Source: Nymphaea colorata (taxonomy: Eukaryota > Streptophyta > Magnoliopsida > Nymphaeales > Nymphaeaceae). Taken from it: 64,000 bases of DNA. The DNA is taken from NCBI RefSeq assembly GCF_008831285.2, contig NC_045149.1:19979035-20043034 (forward strand), read 5' to 3'. Positions 38,891 to 51,329 of this stretch are shown piece after piece. A program made the position numbers and the translations under genes. Each line of letters begins with the position of its first letter. Position 1 is the first letter of the stretch. The notes below the pieces were generated by a model, which worked only from the letters and a program-made list of their open reading frames with translations, was not told the DNA's origin and did no database searches.

Positions 38891-40941
38891 TTACATGACA
38901 TGACAAGCTTCTGGGTTTTCATCACTGAAAGTCTGAGGGGCGTAGACACATTGAACAACGTATGGAGCTGGGGCCTTCTGCTCAGCTTTTATCTCTACTT
39001 TCTTCTCCACAGTTACTTCCTTTTTCTCGGCCTTTATCTCCACTTTCTTCTCCCCCTCCTTTTTCTTCTCCTCTTCCTTCTTTTTCTCCACCTTTTGCAC
39101 TACAACTTCCGCATGCTTCTTAAATTTCTTGTGCAGAAACTCGATGATCTTCTCTTGCTCCATGGTGCCTTCTATCGTGCACGTCTGAGCCTTGAAATCC
39201 GTTTTTACTCTATAAACATCTGCAATATTGAAATTAAGATCGATCCTCTTCCACCTGTTTAACACAAGGGGAAGAAAAAAGAACGAGGAAAGTTCTGCTT
39301 TTGAGCACCTTTTAATTTCATTAGCTCTTCCTTCAGGTCTTCGTCGCATTTCTCACAGTGTATTTGAAGCTTGAGGACGATCTTGAAAGCAGAAACATGT
39401 GAAAACCAGAGCCATATGAAGAGGAAAAAAATGCAACAAGGTAGGGAATTTATAAGATGAAAACTGAATGTAATTAAGGAGCTTACTTTCTTTTCTTCCA
39501 CCTTGGCTTTCTCCTTGGAGAGAGAAAGAAGTTCGAGCCTCTTAATCTTCTTCTCGAGCTTCTTTTGGATCCTCTCGGAATCCACCCTCCCCACTACCTT
39601 CAACCTCGATTTCTCCACGTCCGCCTCCACCCTCTGAACTCCTGCATGCTCTCTTTCTTTGTTAACCCCCCCACGCACACACATATACGCATGCACGCAC
39701 ACACACATATGAATTGGATTCAAGAGCTTAATATGTGATCTACGGGGTTCCTTGATTTGATATTTTTCCATCTATAATACGAGTTTCTCGTTGTATTTTG
39801 CGCGATTTTCTTGAATGTTTGGTTTTTTTTATATCTGTGCATGTATAAAAAGGATGTAAATTAATAGCAGTAATTTTGATACGTGATCACAAGTGTGTGT
39901 GTGTTGCATGTGTGTGCGTGCGCGTCCCCTTCATAATTAAGAAGAAAAATTGATCTTGTTAGATCTACCCAACGCTGTCCGTTTATACCTACTAGAGTTG
40001 GGCATCAAGTAAGCGGCAGGTCTATATATATATATATATATATATATAAGACAATGCGCCATTCTAAGCAAGTTGCATTTGCATATGGTTAAAAAATTTT
40101 AAATTTATTATTAAAAGTATTATAAATATTCATTGAAACTATCAACCATTGCTACATTATAAGTTGTGGCTAATGCTAATTTAATGGCAGTTTTTTAATG
40201 ATAAATTTTTAAATTTAGTTTCGACAATATCTAGCACAGGGCAACATTGAACTTTCCTACATATGAGGCCACCGATTGAGTTGAAGGTTATGAATAGGTA
40301 AAAATATTAAAATAATCGAAAAAATAAAAATGATTAAAGTATTTAAAATTTGGCATGGTGCACCTTTGTATCAGCCACCAGATTAAAAAACAGCCATTTT
40401 AGGTTTATTCTAATAAAAATATTAAGGAAAAGTCAACGTTGTTGGATGCCCAATAATTGGATGGCTGAAATTTAAAAATTTGCTTCTAAAAGAACTACAA
40501 TTCATTGGTAAAGCCACTAGCTATAGTTGCACCGTAAACTGTCGCTAATTGCAATATAATGGCTGTTTTTTAACAACAAAATTTTTAAATTATAAGAATT
40601 CAATAATTTCCGCCATCCGGCATCATTGAGTTATCCAAATTACAAATATATAGAAAGAGCATCAATATCAGATATTCATAATATATGTATACATTTATCA
40701 TTAATGAATTTTGAAGAACAAAAATTATTGATTCCAATCATCTGGAAAAACATATTAAGGAAAAACCGGCGTTGAATCTCCTTTTTCCTTTTTTATTAAT
40801 GTAATCTGTCCTCCCCACTATCCGTGCGATACATATAATATACACTTTTCAGTCTTTACTTGGCAACCAACGCCTTCTTGATAAGCAGGAAAAATAAACA
40901 TAAGGATGATACTTAGATTCTAATGTTTACATCAAAGCAAA

Positions 40942-40977
<36 letters not shown>

Positions 40978-41938
40978 AAGAAAAAGGGAAATAGTTGTAT
41001 TAGCCTTTTTGGTTTTCAATACGTTAGAAAATTAAGTTTATTCTTGCTTTAACCTATTCTTATGACAGATACTTTCAGCTTTCACCAATATTCATTCACA
41101 AAGAAGAAGAAGAAGAAATGTATTTTGGCCCAGCATTCTTACTATTTCCTCGCTTTCAAATAAAGTTTTCTAAACATTGGACATGATTTCCATCAAAAGA
41201 AGAAATTTTTGAAACTCTGTAATCCGAATCTCTCAATAAAGCAAACTTGCAAATTGCAATCAGACAAAGAATCTAAAGTCTAAACCAAGCAAGAACACTA
41301 AAACCTACCTAAGATTAAACATAATCAAAAGGGCCCGAGCCAAAATACAAAAACAATCAAATTTAAATCAGCTAAATACATGAAAAATAGTATATCGGCT
41401 GGGATTCAATTCTTCAAAGCCGGAAAATTGCAGAACCGTTATATATCCTGAACCCATTCTATTAATTTGCATCAGCAGCTAAGACAGATCTATAATCTAC
41501 ATGGACCAAAATCAGTTACTTCTTGGGTAGTGATTTATTGGCTCAACAAGTAATTCCATCTCAAACCAAATCTACCAGGCCCTCGTCAAAGAACGTAGCT
41601 ACTTGTAATTAATATAAGTAATCACCTTCAATTTTGGTGACATACTTCTCCACCTCCTTCCCACATTCATTGCAATGCATATAGGCCTTGAACTCGATTT
41701 TCACAAGTTCTTCCCCCTTGCCCTGCAACAACAACAACAGGAGGAAGAAAAACATAAGATCGTGACCAGTTAAGAAAGCCAAAGAATTAGACAAAAGGAA
41801 GCCAACGATAGTTCAAGTTGAAGAAGGTCAAGAATTCATTCAGTAATATTTGCTCCCCAAAAGAACAGAAAGCTATATATGCAGAAAAGAAGCTATAAAG
41901 AAACATTAATATGGAAGCGCCATGCATACCTCCCCCAT
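38891..41938 (-). CDS. HIPP: heavy-metal-associated isoprenylated plant protein (HIPP), two HMA domains
   Basis: Coding exons on the minus strand: 41938-41930, 41722-41626, 39641-39487, 39381-39309 and 39219-38891. All junctions are GT-AG; total 663 nt, 220 aa. HIPPs are plant-specific metallochaperone-like proteins, anchored to membranes or nuclear bodies by prenylation. HMA1 spans about residues 11-75 with the metal site C20-N-E-C23. HMA2 spans about 88-150 with C96-E-K-C99. A Lys/Glu-rich linker (about 154-193) contains KVEIKAE twice, 15 residues apart. The C-terminus is YAPQTFSDENPEA followed by CHVM, a good farnesylation CaaX box. The start MGE sits alone on a 9-nt coding exon before a 207-bp intron. 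That ATG is chosen because GAG|GTATGC is a good donor and phase 0 joins cleanly to GGCAAGGGG. Intron 2 is 1984 bp and full of repeats. HMA2 has Asp112 where many relatives have Gly, created at an exon junction. Confidence 0.9.
39642..41625 (-). other. large repeat-filled intron 2 of the HIPP gene
   Basis: 1984-bp intron with donor G|GTGATT and acceptor CATGCAG|GAG on the minus strand. It contains (TA)n tracts at 40021-40048 and 40945-40972, and a pair of related segments at about 40141-40240 and 40505-40605. The segments share GCTA.T..AA(T)GGC(A/T)GTTTTTTAA and AAATTTTTAAATT. No open frame of interest. The size contrast with the other three introns (89-207 bp) suggests repeat-driven growth. 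Confidence 0.75.
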
Positions 41939-41999
41939 TGAAGCAGGTTAATGGAGATCAGGCTGTGGGTGACATGTTGGAAAAAGGTGAGTATTTGAT

Positions 42000-42587
42000 G
42001 GTGGGGGTTTTAAGAGGGAGGAGTTGGCAAGGTTGGTTGCAGGTGGTTCACTACCCTGTGGCTCAACTGCTGAAGAAAATTGCAGCAGAGATGGATTGTC
42101 TGTGACTTGAGGCCGGTCATTGGCTTGGAAATTAATACTATCTCGCCTCCATTTGTTTATTGTTTCATGCGCCAATGTCGTTGGCCGGTTGGAAAGGCAT
42201 GCATTCAACAACATATTATATATGTATTGGTAATGTTTCGCAAATCTTCCACCTATTTGATGGGATGGTTAAGAGATTATCTATGGTTAAACCTTGAAAA
42301 CTAGGCTGCACTGGGGCACTTGCATGCATCATCAGAATTGACTGCAGGTATGGCCAAACCTAGCCGATTTAGCCTCTCCTCTAACCAGGTCAGGGAAGAC
42401 ATGAATAGAATTATATTGGGCAGGACCAAAATTGGCTAATATCTTTCTAATATTTGATAGCTTCACGAGTAACCTTATTATCCCTGCAAGCAACAATGAA
42501 TTCCCTTTCAAGAGCATATTATATCTCTGAAAGGTTCCTTTATGTCATGTTATGTAAAAGAAAGGAACATTTCAGATACTAAACTCT
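42000..42587. other. HIPP upstream region
   Basis: Sequence immediately upstream of the HIPP start on the minus strand. A TATA-like string (ATATATAAT read on the minus strand, about 42215-42224) lies about 280 bp before the ATG. No gene is visible. Open frames on either strand show no family resemblance. Confidence 0.4.
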
Positions 42588-43098
42588 GGAGGGTGTTTGG
42601 ATGATACGGCCTCAAAACCAGATTCTGGTTGCAAAACCTGGTTTTGTCTTCAAAACGATGTTTTGAGAGAGTTTAGGTCTCATCAGAATTGGGTTTAAAG
42701 AAAACTCAGTTTTGATAAAACCTGGTTTTGTAAAAAGGATTAAGAAAACTAGCCACCTTTATGTTGTGCAAAAATCATGTTATGTTTTGGGTGTTGTACC
42801 CAAACAAAGCAAACAATGTTTTTATAACATGCTTCACAAAACCAATCTTTCATAAAAACTGAAACTGTGTATGCAGGGGAGGAGGGAAGGGGCCCGCCTA
42901 GGCCGTGGCCCTACTCCAGCTAATTGAAAAAAAATTATATTAAAAAAATTAAAAAAATTTAGTTGCACAATGTATTTTTTTTATTCGAGTTTAGTTTGGC
43001 CCTAGCCGAATAAGTTTGTTGAACCATTTAGCCCGCCCTTAAAAAAAATCCTTACTCTGCCCCTATGTGTATGAGATAAGAGTGTCATCCAAGCGCCC
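42588..43098. mobile_element. MITE-like element, family 1, interrupted by a nested hAT-like insertion
   Basis: The left terminus GGAGGGTGTTTGGATGATAC (42588) and right terminus GTGTCATCCAAGCGCCC (to 43098) are inverted repeats and match the ends of 16891-17160. The core AAAACCTGGTTTTG occurs at about 42637 and 42716. Between 42874 and 43065 the family-1 sequence is interrupted by a different element. Without it, this copy would be about 310 bp, close to the 270-bp relative. Confidence 0.8.
42874..43065. mobile_element. 192-bp non-autonomous hAT-type element with 8-bp target duplication
   Basis: The element is flanked on both sides by TGTGTATG (42866-42873 and 43066-43073), an 8-bp direct repeat as expected for hAT transposons. 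Its ends CAGGGGAGGAG and CTCTGCCCCTA form an imperfect 11-bp terminal inverted repeat (8 of 11). The interior has GC-rich ends (GGGGCCCGCCTAGGCC, TTTAGCCCGCCC) around an A/T-rich centre and no coding capacity. It sits inside a family-1 MITE, so it is the younger insertion. Related but decayed copies are at 29084-29275 and 60815-60990. Confidence 0.8.
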
Positions 43099-43915
43099 AG
43101 TCAACCTTCTTTTAACTTGAAAGGTCCTAAATCGTCGGCCAAAAGATTCATGCGCTCCGTTCATCTAATTGAGGCCATGGCCGCTTGTGAGTGTCACCAA
43201 GAAGTGACCTTAATCTTATCCGAACAATTATATAAAGTTCAAGAAGTAGGTGTACCACCTAAAGAGCAGGTGGACTTCATCAGTTTCACCGATTCAATGC
43301 CAAATTAATCAGCATCATTAGTCCATGCACTTTTATTTGAAAGAGTTGTCTAATTAAGTTACAAACTCCATTTCTCAAGGGACGGTCAGATAGGCAGACG
43401 CACCAAAGGTGTATTGTTTGTTCAATTTAATTCTTGTGGATGCTATTTTCTTGAACGATAGACAACATTTTAGTTGTTGGATATATTTTAAAGAACTTAG
43501 GGATTAAAAGAGTGAGAAGGTTCATGCATGTTTTCCAAAGAATAAGTTGTGAACTTCATACTCACCCAACAAATGATAATCTTTAACAACGTCTATGTAA
43601 ATATATATTAAAGAAGAAACTTGAAAATGAAGCCTAGCTAGGTCTGTCTTCAACAGAGTGTTACTTTAAAGTGCAGTTGGTCGACGTTTGAGATTATAGA
43701 AAGAGTTGATGGGACAGCATTGGGGTGTTCCACTGGTTCCACGCCAGCTATAACATCATCTGCCGTCGTCCGTCCAGCTCCTAATCAGAACGCCCACGAA
43801 TTATCATTGTCGGGTCCACGACAGAACCACATGTTCCCTTTCAAAAGGGAAATTCTCAGGAACCCTTCCGAAAACGTCGTTTGAGAATTAGCATGTGTGA
43901 GAACTTGTTTTTGTT
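43099..43915. other. gene-free spacer
   Basis: A short open frame at 43117-43308 contains no known domain. Sequence is otherwise ordinary. The stretch CCTTTCAAAAGGGAA near 43835 is a small palindrome. No gene is supported. Confidence 0.5.
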
Positions 43916-43916
43916 T

Positions 43917-44286
43917 AGGAAGCGCTTGATAGTCTTTAACTTTTATTTTAGAATTAAATTCTACAAATAAAATTCTACCTTAAATTGCAATTGGATTGAA
44001 ATTTTCAGCTATAGTTTTTCTTTTTTTTTTGTTTGTGTTTGATAAAACATGAATGAGAATTCTAAAATTGATAAAGTAAAACCATCATGGCATGAAAAGA
44101 TGAAAAATTTTATAGAATCATAGTTCCACCCTCTAGAATAGAATCACAATTTTGGAATTGTGTCCAAGTATGAGTTTATAATTTTGAAATCAAAATTCTT
44201 TGTTTGATAGCACAATTCTCTTTTCATAAAATATGAGAATTTTAATTTTAGAATTTCATAATTCTGACCTCATCAAACACCCCCTT
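43917..44286. mobile_element. MITE-like element, family 2, opposite orientation to 38238-38555
   Basis: Left end GGAAGCGCTTGATAGTC, right end CATCAAACACCCCCTT; inverted repeat core G(C/T)G(C/T)TTGAT. The interior consists of AGAATTCTAAAATT / GAATTTTAATTTTAGAATT words. The block CATAGTTCCACCCTCTAGAA is the reverse complement of a similar block in 38238-38555. It is about 370 bp and non-coding. Confidence 0.65.
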
Positions 44287-44595
44287 GTAATTTATAATTT
44301 AAAAAAAATAATTTAATCCTGAAAAAAATTAATGAATATGGTTTGGTTCTTGTAAAAAATTTAAAAAAATTGTTGGATCTCCATTAAAAAATTCTAGCTT
44401 GGACCCGTTCTCTTATAGGATGAACAATATATGACCCCCTTATTTTTGAAGTTCACCCAAGATATGATTCATAGAGTAAAGCCTATAATTTATAAAAATA
44501 AATTTGAGTATTTTGAATATATTAATATAATTAGATTTCAAGAATCTGACCGAAATCCTGCCAATGGACTAGAAAAGTTGGACGGCAACTCTATT

Positions 44596-44597
<2 letters not shown>

Positions 44598-44630
<33 letters not shown>
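44598..44630. repeat. (TA)n microsatellite
   Basis: About 16 TA units in the distal upstream region of the RRM gene. Confidence 0.9.
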
Positions 44631-44639
44631 AAACAGACT

Positions 44640-45459
44640 CAATTCTTTATTACTTAAGTGATCGTATATTATGTTCTCATTTTTGTTTACTCGGGAACGG
44701 AAGTGGCAGGTTATTCATTATTTTATTTAATAACATATTATGTTCTATGTAAAGACGAATTATGTCGATTTATCAGCCGATATGAACCATCCTGGACGGA
44801 TAGATGCTCTCGAATCTTCTCCCACTTAGTTTGACTATGATCGGATGCAAGATTTCCTTGTGGACCTTGTCTTTTGATCGTGAACACATGAAGAAGCCAT
44901 CTGACACCTGGTCTTCCATCCCGTTCTGGTCCTGGTGATGGCCGATGGGCTCCCCACCTAGCTGCAAGCATGACTACCCTTGTATTGTCGTTGTGGAATA
45001 AAGACAGCGACTCATGTTGGGAGGATCCGGGTCCCAGCTGTGCTGCCTGTGCTCTTTCAATGATTGTATCGTCTCCCTCACCCACTTGTCCAATAATTCC
45101 TGTCGAGTTTATCCGGAAAATACTACTGCAATATCTTTTTCTTGCTCCTTTTCTTTTGCTTTTTGTGCAGAAGGTTAACAGCAGAGCACCAAGCTTCTCT
45201 CTTTTTGGTGAAGAGATTGTGGAAAACATGGAAATGAAGTATGGTTTTTGCTTGACTTGATGGGTTGGTGATTTTCAGACGCACTTGTTTCTGCTGGATG
45301 GAGGCATTCGAGAAATTGGGGTACTGTGAATCTGGTTGTGAAGAGGTTTCTCCTTGGGTATTGATAGAACGAAAAGAGTTTAGGTTGTAATCGTCTGCAG
45401 ATTTTGATATATTTAAGAAGTTGGTTTTCTCTGTTTTCATCCTTTCTGAAGTAAGATCA
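44640..45459 (+). promoter_or_regulatory. upstream and probable leader region of the RRM-protein gene
   Basis: Non-coding by my reading. Pyrimidine-rich stretches at about 45130-45165 and 45420-45445 precede the ATG at 45460. An AG acceptor-like site (TTTTCAG|ACG, about 45274-45280) suggests a leader intron is possible. A 163-codon frame on the minus strand (44738-45229) overlaps this region but shows no domain and no promoter. Confidence 0.35.
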
Positions 45460-45954
45460 ATGGCTACGTCGATTCCGTCTGCAAGATCACGTTTTGGGGA
45501 CACTACCTTTACCAAGATATTTGTGGGAGGCCTTGCATGGGAAACTCAAAGCCGTGGCTTGCAGAAGCACTTTGAGCAGTTTGGCGAGATCTTGGAGGCC
45601 GCTGTTATAATTGATAAGAAGAGTGGGAGGTCCAAGGGCTATGGTTTTGTGAGTGTGCTATTTTTCCCCTGTTCTTCATCTTCTTCGTCTCTCTGATTCG
45701 TTGTTTCGGTTTTCGTAGGACTAAATCACTAGGACGGATTATTTTGGTTTTGTTTTTTCGATTATGTCTTTTCTTTTAGACGTCTGGTAGCTTCTTTGTT
45801 CTGTTGATGCATGGAACTCTGCCTATTGCCATCGCGAATAGAATTTTGAAGTGTTGTGGCAACTCGCTTCCAGGATCAGAAAAGCCATCTTAGAATGTCA
45901 TATAGATGGTTGTGAAAGCTTCCACCGTTTGTCCCTTCTGGAAGGTGGGAGGGG

Positions 45955-45990
<36 letters not shown>

Positions 45991-48618
45991 TACTTCATGC
46001 TTTGACAGCAGCTAATGTGCGTTAACTGCATGGTTAGGCACCCATAATTGTGTTAGGTTTTGCATATTTTATCATAGCTCCAGGCATTGTGCACGGACGC
46101 GCTATGCATGCGATAGAACAGGAAATGTGCTATGTACTTTTCATATGGGAGGAGATTGGTGCATTTGATTGGCCTTCTTTTCTGCGGATAATGCCTTCTT
46201 TCTTACTTAGTGAAGGCTTATTTTCTCGTGGCATCCACACAATCTTCCGGGCAGTGGCAGATATACAGTGAAGAGAGTGATTGGAAAATGACACCAATAG
46301 GAAAGTGAAGAGGAAGAAGTTAGTCCATCATCTGGTTGGCAGGATGGAGTCTTCGCTTTTTTCTTTTACTTTTTTCCTTTCTTGCTTAGGAACTGACCAC
46401 CCTGGACTGCTGGACCAGGTCTGGCATTAAAAGCTTTCACCTACCCCATATGCGCCCTTTGTCACTAGCATCCTGCTAGTGTCTAATTAGCAGGAACGTG
46501 AAAAACATATATAGGGACGTAAGGTCCTGGTGATGTTTCATGTCACCCACTAGATGACCTGAATTTGTTCATGTTATTGGAAACTGATGCTTGCTATGGT
46601 GAAAGCACCAAGAGGATAATGGGTTGGTTATATCAGTCAAAGTGATGGATGAAGACCTTGGCATGGTAAAGTATCATTCTTATTGGGATAGTTTCTTATG
46701 TCTGCATTGTTGCACCAATTGAAACTACCCAATATACTTGCATGAACCTCGGATGCTTTATAGCTAAGAAAGTTGAAATGAATTGGATTCGAACATAGGT
46801 GTTTCTTTTTATCTTTCATCATGGTTTATCTGATCTGGGTCTTAGGTGATGGGTTTTTCTGTTGAGGTTTAGGTGACCTTTCGTGATCCTGAAGCTGCAA
46901 GGAGAGCTTGCCTAGATCCTAATCCTGTCATAGATGGGAGGAGAGCTAACTGTAACTTGGCTTCTCTTGGATGCTCACAGCCCCCACCACCTGCTGGTAG
47001 GTTCTCTAATATTTGAATGAGACAAGTTTATCAGCCTCAGTTACAAAAGTTGTGCAACTTAATCTGACTGTGTGTGAGTTTTAAGTTGGAAATGCTGGAT
47101 TATTAACTTGCTAAAGCCAACTCAGCTGGCCCTAAAATCATTTGGACCTTATCATGCCCAAATAAGCCAAAGGTATGCATGCTAAATTGGACAAACTCAA
47201 ACCAGGTTTTGAGTTGGATGTTCTAATCCTTGAGTTGCAGTTTTGAGAAACTAAAGTTTTCACCGTAGCAACTGATTTTTATGTGACTAAGAATTTGATT
47301 ATTCAAAATGTCGACCTCCTTTTCCATTTTTGCACTCGCTGGGGCTTCTGAATGATTAAAATGAAAGTAAAATGTAAATTCGCTTATTCTGTGTCTGCAA
47401 CTATTCTTGTCAGAAAGATGTTCTTTCCTTTTATCCATTTAGCATCCCTGTTGGGCCATTAGCTTTGAGAAACCTTGTGTTTGTTGCTTAAAGGGGCTGT
47501 AAGTATAGATTTTACATGGTGATGTCATGTTTAATTACATACATATGCATTTCCTGAAAAATTTATGAATTTGGAAATGTGCATGAAATGTGTTGTTTTT
47601 GCTCTTTTTTGTTTTGCAGCTCACTCTGAAGGCATTTACTTCAGAAGTTCCCAAGCGCCTCATCCATATAGAGGAATATCATCTCATCTGCAGCCATTTC
47701 CTTACGGCTACCAGCAAAGAGTTTTGTATTATCCATATGGGTGAGTCCTTTATTTATCGTTATTATGTTAGATGATTGGATTCCTTTCGACATATTTGCT
47801 TCATGGACAGTCATATGAGAATCTTAAGTTCAGCACTCAAGATGGGAGATTAACTGGAAAAATGAACGATATGAATGCAGGTATGTCACATACAGAGATG
47901 AGCATCTGTATTCCCATGGACATGGTCCACCAGTTGCATATGGTGGATATCATTACCCCCAGCTATTCGCAAGAAATCCTCATACAAATTCATCTGTTCC
48001 TCCATTTATACAACCAAATTATTTTCTTGTACCTGGACATGGATATGATTCACAACAAGGAAGTGGTGTGCCTGATCAATCTCTACCTCATTCTAGTCCG
48101 CAGGATGTTGACACTGTGACCATTGCTCAGCCATCTGGAGATGTACATTCTACCAGTCAATCACCCAGCGCCTCAACAGGTGAAACTTTTGTCTGGTACT
48201 TTTAGTCGTACCAAGTATGAACCATGTTATGGTTATTCTGTTTATCATTGGACTTTCCCGGTCAGTCTGTTCCAGGCTTCAGAATATTTCATTTGACAGA
48301 AAAGTTTCATAAGTCAAGTGAACGATGAAGAGTAAACGAACCTGAGACCTGAGTGCATAACAGGCTCGGAGGATTTCCATCTTATCATCTGCATATGTAG
48401 TTTACTTGATTTCCCTTGGGAATATGATGCATCCTGGGTTGTGTCTTGCCATCTTTGCACTTTGTCAGTAATTTTCATCTCAACACAGGCCAAGTCTGAA
48501 CATCATTAAAGCTTATGCCGTTGTTTCTGCTGTTTCAGCTTCGCCACAGTCAATAGTTCCTGCTCATGGTGAAGAATACATGCAAGGAGCGACAGGATTG
48601 GAAAGCAATATTACCTAG
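45460..48618 (+). CDS. RNA-binding protein with one N-terminal RRM (RBM24/38-like, plant ARP1-like)
   Basis: Exons 45460-45648, 46873-46996, 47620-47740, 47881-48179 and 48539-48618; all introns GT-AG; total 813 nt, 270 aa ending TAG. The single RRM (about residues 18-95) binds single-stranded RNA. RNP2 is KIFVGGL (19-25) and RNP1 is KGYGFVTF (59-66). Helix 1 and the loop read [20 protein letters not shown]1 is split by intron 1 between Phe63 and Val64, and the rejoined frame restores the consensus, which strongly supports the junction. After the RRM comes [11 protein letters not shown], then a low-complexity Tyr/Pro/Gly/His/Ser-rich tail ([28 protein letters not shown]), probably disordered. 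This layout matches plant 'probable RNA-binding protein ARP1' proteins. The exact target RNA is unknown. The least certain junction is the third intron (140 bp, acceptor ATGCAG|GTATGT). ATG 45460 is the first methionine in the frame. Confidence 0.9.
45959..45985. repeat. (GA)n microsatellite in intron 1 of the RRM gene
   Basis: GA tract of about 13 units within the 1224-bp first intron. Confidence 0.88.
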
Positions 48619-50267
48619 ATAGGTTTGTAACCTAATGCTATCTCAGTTCTGGTCAGCTCTAGGAGAGGAAACTATCGCAGGCTTGGAGAAGTTTGATGCT
48701 GAGTTGTGTTAGTAATGGCATTTAAAAGTCCAACTTTAACTAGATGACCTGCGTTAGCTGATGGAGCTGGATGTTTGAACAAAAAAAAAAAAAAGATTAT
48801 TCCAAAAAAGATTCTTTAGCAAAAAATTGCTGTAAGTTGCAGTATCAGCTTTCAGTAGCCGAACATTATATGCAGGTTCATATTAAGTCGTGATTAACTC
48901 TTTCAAGATTTTAGTTGTAATGCGCTAGTGTATTCCTCTGGTACCTTTGGCTATTGAAATTGTGACCATGTTCCCAATGTTGAGAGATGTATTTTAGTAA
49001 GTATGAGAACCAAAGGTAATACATTCTGGTGTCTTGAAATGTTCTAGCATCGTGATTCAGAGTTAGCTTGTGCGAGCCAGATGACCTTCATTACCAAAAT
49101 AGGTCGGGACTGTTTTTGCAAATTTTGATAGATGTCTTCACTGGAAACAGATTACTGCTTGTGGTGTGTTTCATTCATCAACTTGCGGCTTCCTTACTGA
49201 ATGTGTTTCTCATGGATATTTGCAGATTCAGATTCATCACATGTTTAAAGATCAATGGTGGTAATAATTCCACAACGGTAGTTTCTGTTAAATTCAGCGC
49301 CAGCAACAGACAGCTGAACGCATGATACAGACTTGCAGATAGTGAACTACGTCCTGTAATTACATGTAAAATTATGTGTTCTATTTCCTCCGCTTTTTCT
49401 TGTACATAAGCTATGAACCTTCAATACTTTTCCAATTGTACATAATTTATGACCTTTGATGCAGGATTCAAGCCTTACATTGTTCAGATGTTTTTTTCTT
49501 TGATTCAGCTAGTAAACTATATGCTGAACGTCTAGTGAACAAGCGTCAACTGCCATTTTCCTTTGCAAATCTTGCCAGTTATATACATACGACGTTTCCT
49601 GATCTTCCAAACAAAATCCCGCTGCTCGGATTTCGAAGGCAACAAAATTTTGCCCTCTGGATAAGCAGTTGAGCACTATGTGCATCAAACTGAACATCAA
49701 GGTGAATACAGTTCTAGAGATTTTATTTGTAGACAGATTTCACCAACATCCCAGTCCGTAGCCGTGACATGAATGGGTAGGAATCGGTCAGATAAACATC
49801 TTACCAGGTCTGGCCTGATCAGATTTTAGCGGAGGTTTGGACTTGGTTTATGATTTTCTGAGACCAAATATGATCTGAGAATTAGAAACCAGCGTTTGCA
49901 GGTGTTTGGCTTGTAGCCAGTGGGTGCTTTGGAGAAGGCAACCATGTTTTGTGAGTACCATGTACAGCCAAGATATGAAAATGTCGCCGGGCCATCAATC
50001 GTTTACGTTAACATTATTTAGAAGCTCAGATTGAGAAACCATTGATGATTAATCGTGAATGTTACCTGCTGCAGGCGTCTGCCCATCCCCAGCTTGCCAA
50101 ACCAAAGGAGAGCTTGCCAAAACTAAAGGAATAGATTATTGTTCTTCTGCTTTTACGTGGATACCTTACCCACGAACAAGTATTATGAGGTGAGGACCGG
50201 TGGTGGTCAAATTTCGTTTTGAAATCTTTCGCATCAATTCTTTGTGCTACAAAAGAGAGACCAATGA
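48619..50267. other. 3' UTR of the RRM gene and spacer
   Basis: The first several hundred bases are probably 3' UTR, with an A-run at about 48780-48794. Nothing recognisable follows up to the element at 50268. Confidence 0.45.
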
Positions 50268-50556
50268 TAGAGCTGGGCATTGGGCCGGGTACCCGGCTCG
50301 GGCCCAGAAAAACTGGCTTGAGTTGGCTCGATAATGTATCAGGCCGGCTCGGGTCGGCCCGACGGGGGCTCGATTTGGCCTGATAACAGATAAAAAAATA
50401 TTTTTTATTTAACTAAAAATATATTTTTTTATTATTGAAAATATTTTTTATATTTAAAAAATAGTTTATATTAAAAAATATTTTTTATTATAACCAGGTC
50501 GGGCTCAGGCTCGGGTTTTTGGCATCGGGCCGGGCCGGCCTGATGCCCAGTTTTAA
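50268..50556. mobile_element. MITE-like element, family 3 (AGCTGGGCATYGGGCCGG ends)
   Basis: The left end TAGAGCTGGGCATTGGGCCGGG and right end CCGGCCTGATGCCCAGTTTTA are inverted repeats (CTGGGCATNNGGCCGG). GC-rich arms made of GGCTCGGG/GGCCCGA words flank an extremely AT-rich core (about 50390-50490). About 290 bp, non-coding. A related element is at 52538-52930. Confidence 0.75.
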
Positions 50557-51329
50557 CTACTGACACAGTTGAAGCGCAGTAGGACGGCACTTTGAGATAC
50601 CAAAATAACGAAAGCTAGCCTTATACCTTAGAGTGACGAGAGGTTAGGCCGAAACTTAAGCTTTCAGTGGGTCCCACCCACTCACCCAAAAAAAAATGTA
50701 TTAAAAATGGTAGGAATCCACCATGATATGCTCCAGTTTGATTTATTTAAGCTGTTGACATGAAGTCAGTTCACCAAAAATTGGCATGATTAATGCTTAT
50801 GATAGAGCTATAGAAATATTAAATGTATTTTAAACTGAATTTCAGCAGATTACTTTTATCTGCCCACCCTAGGTAAACCTCCCTCATATACGTATATAAA
50901 ATAATTTGGTATATTTTACCTGGCTTGTAGTCGATCATCTTCACTCCCACACATGCAGTGAAATATGTCTTTTCAAAATTATAGATTTTTTCGTTCTTCA
51001 AGTATTATACTTGCTATTTTACATGTGCATATTTTTCGTTAAGGACATAATTTTCAAGGCACAAAATAGTTTCCCAAATTTTAGTGTTGTTTTTCTATTT
51101 TTTTGTGAAAATTTATGTGATCATCACAATAAAGCACTGCAACTATTAAATATTAGAAAGCCTACTTAAAAACTAATCACAAGAGTCACATCTCCACAGT
51201 CATCTTTGCGCCCATGGAAAGAACAAAGTGAATCTAAACCTTAGGAAGCACATTTCAATTGTTTACATCTGTTATCTTTTTTGAATCGGCGAACCTTTCA
51301 GTTTGTGCCAAGAGATGTAACTTAGGTAG

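Noticed and set aside
44738-45260. 163-codon frame on the minus strand and 96-codon frame on the plus strand upstream of the RRM gene
   Set aside because: No recognisable domain, no typical start context, and they lie in the promoter/leader of the RRM gene.
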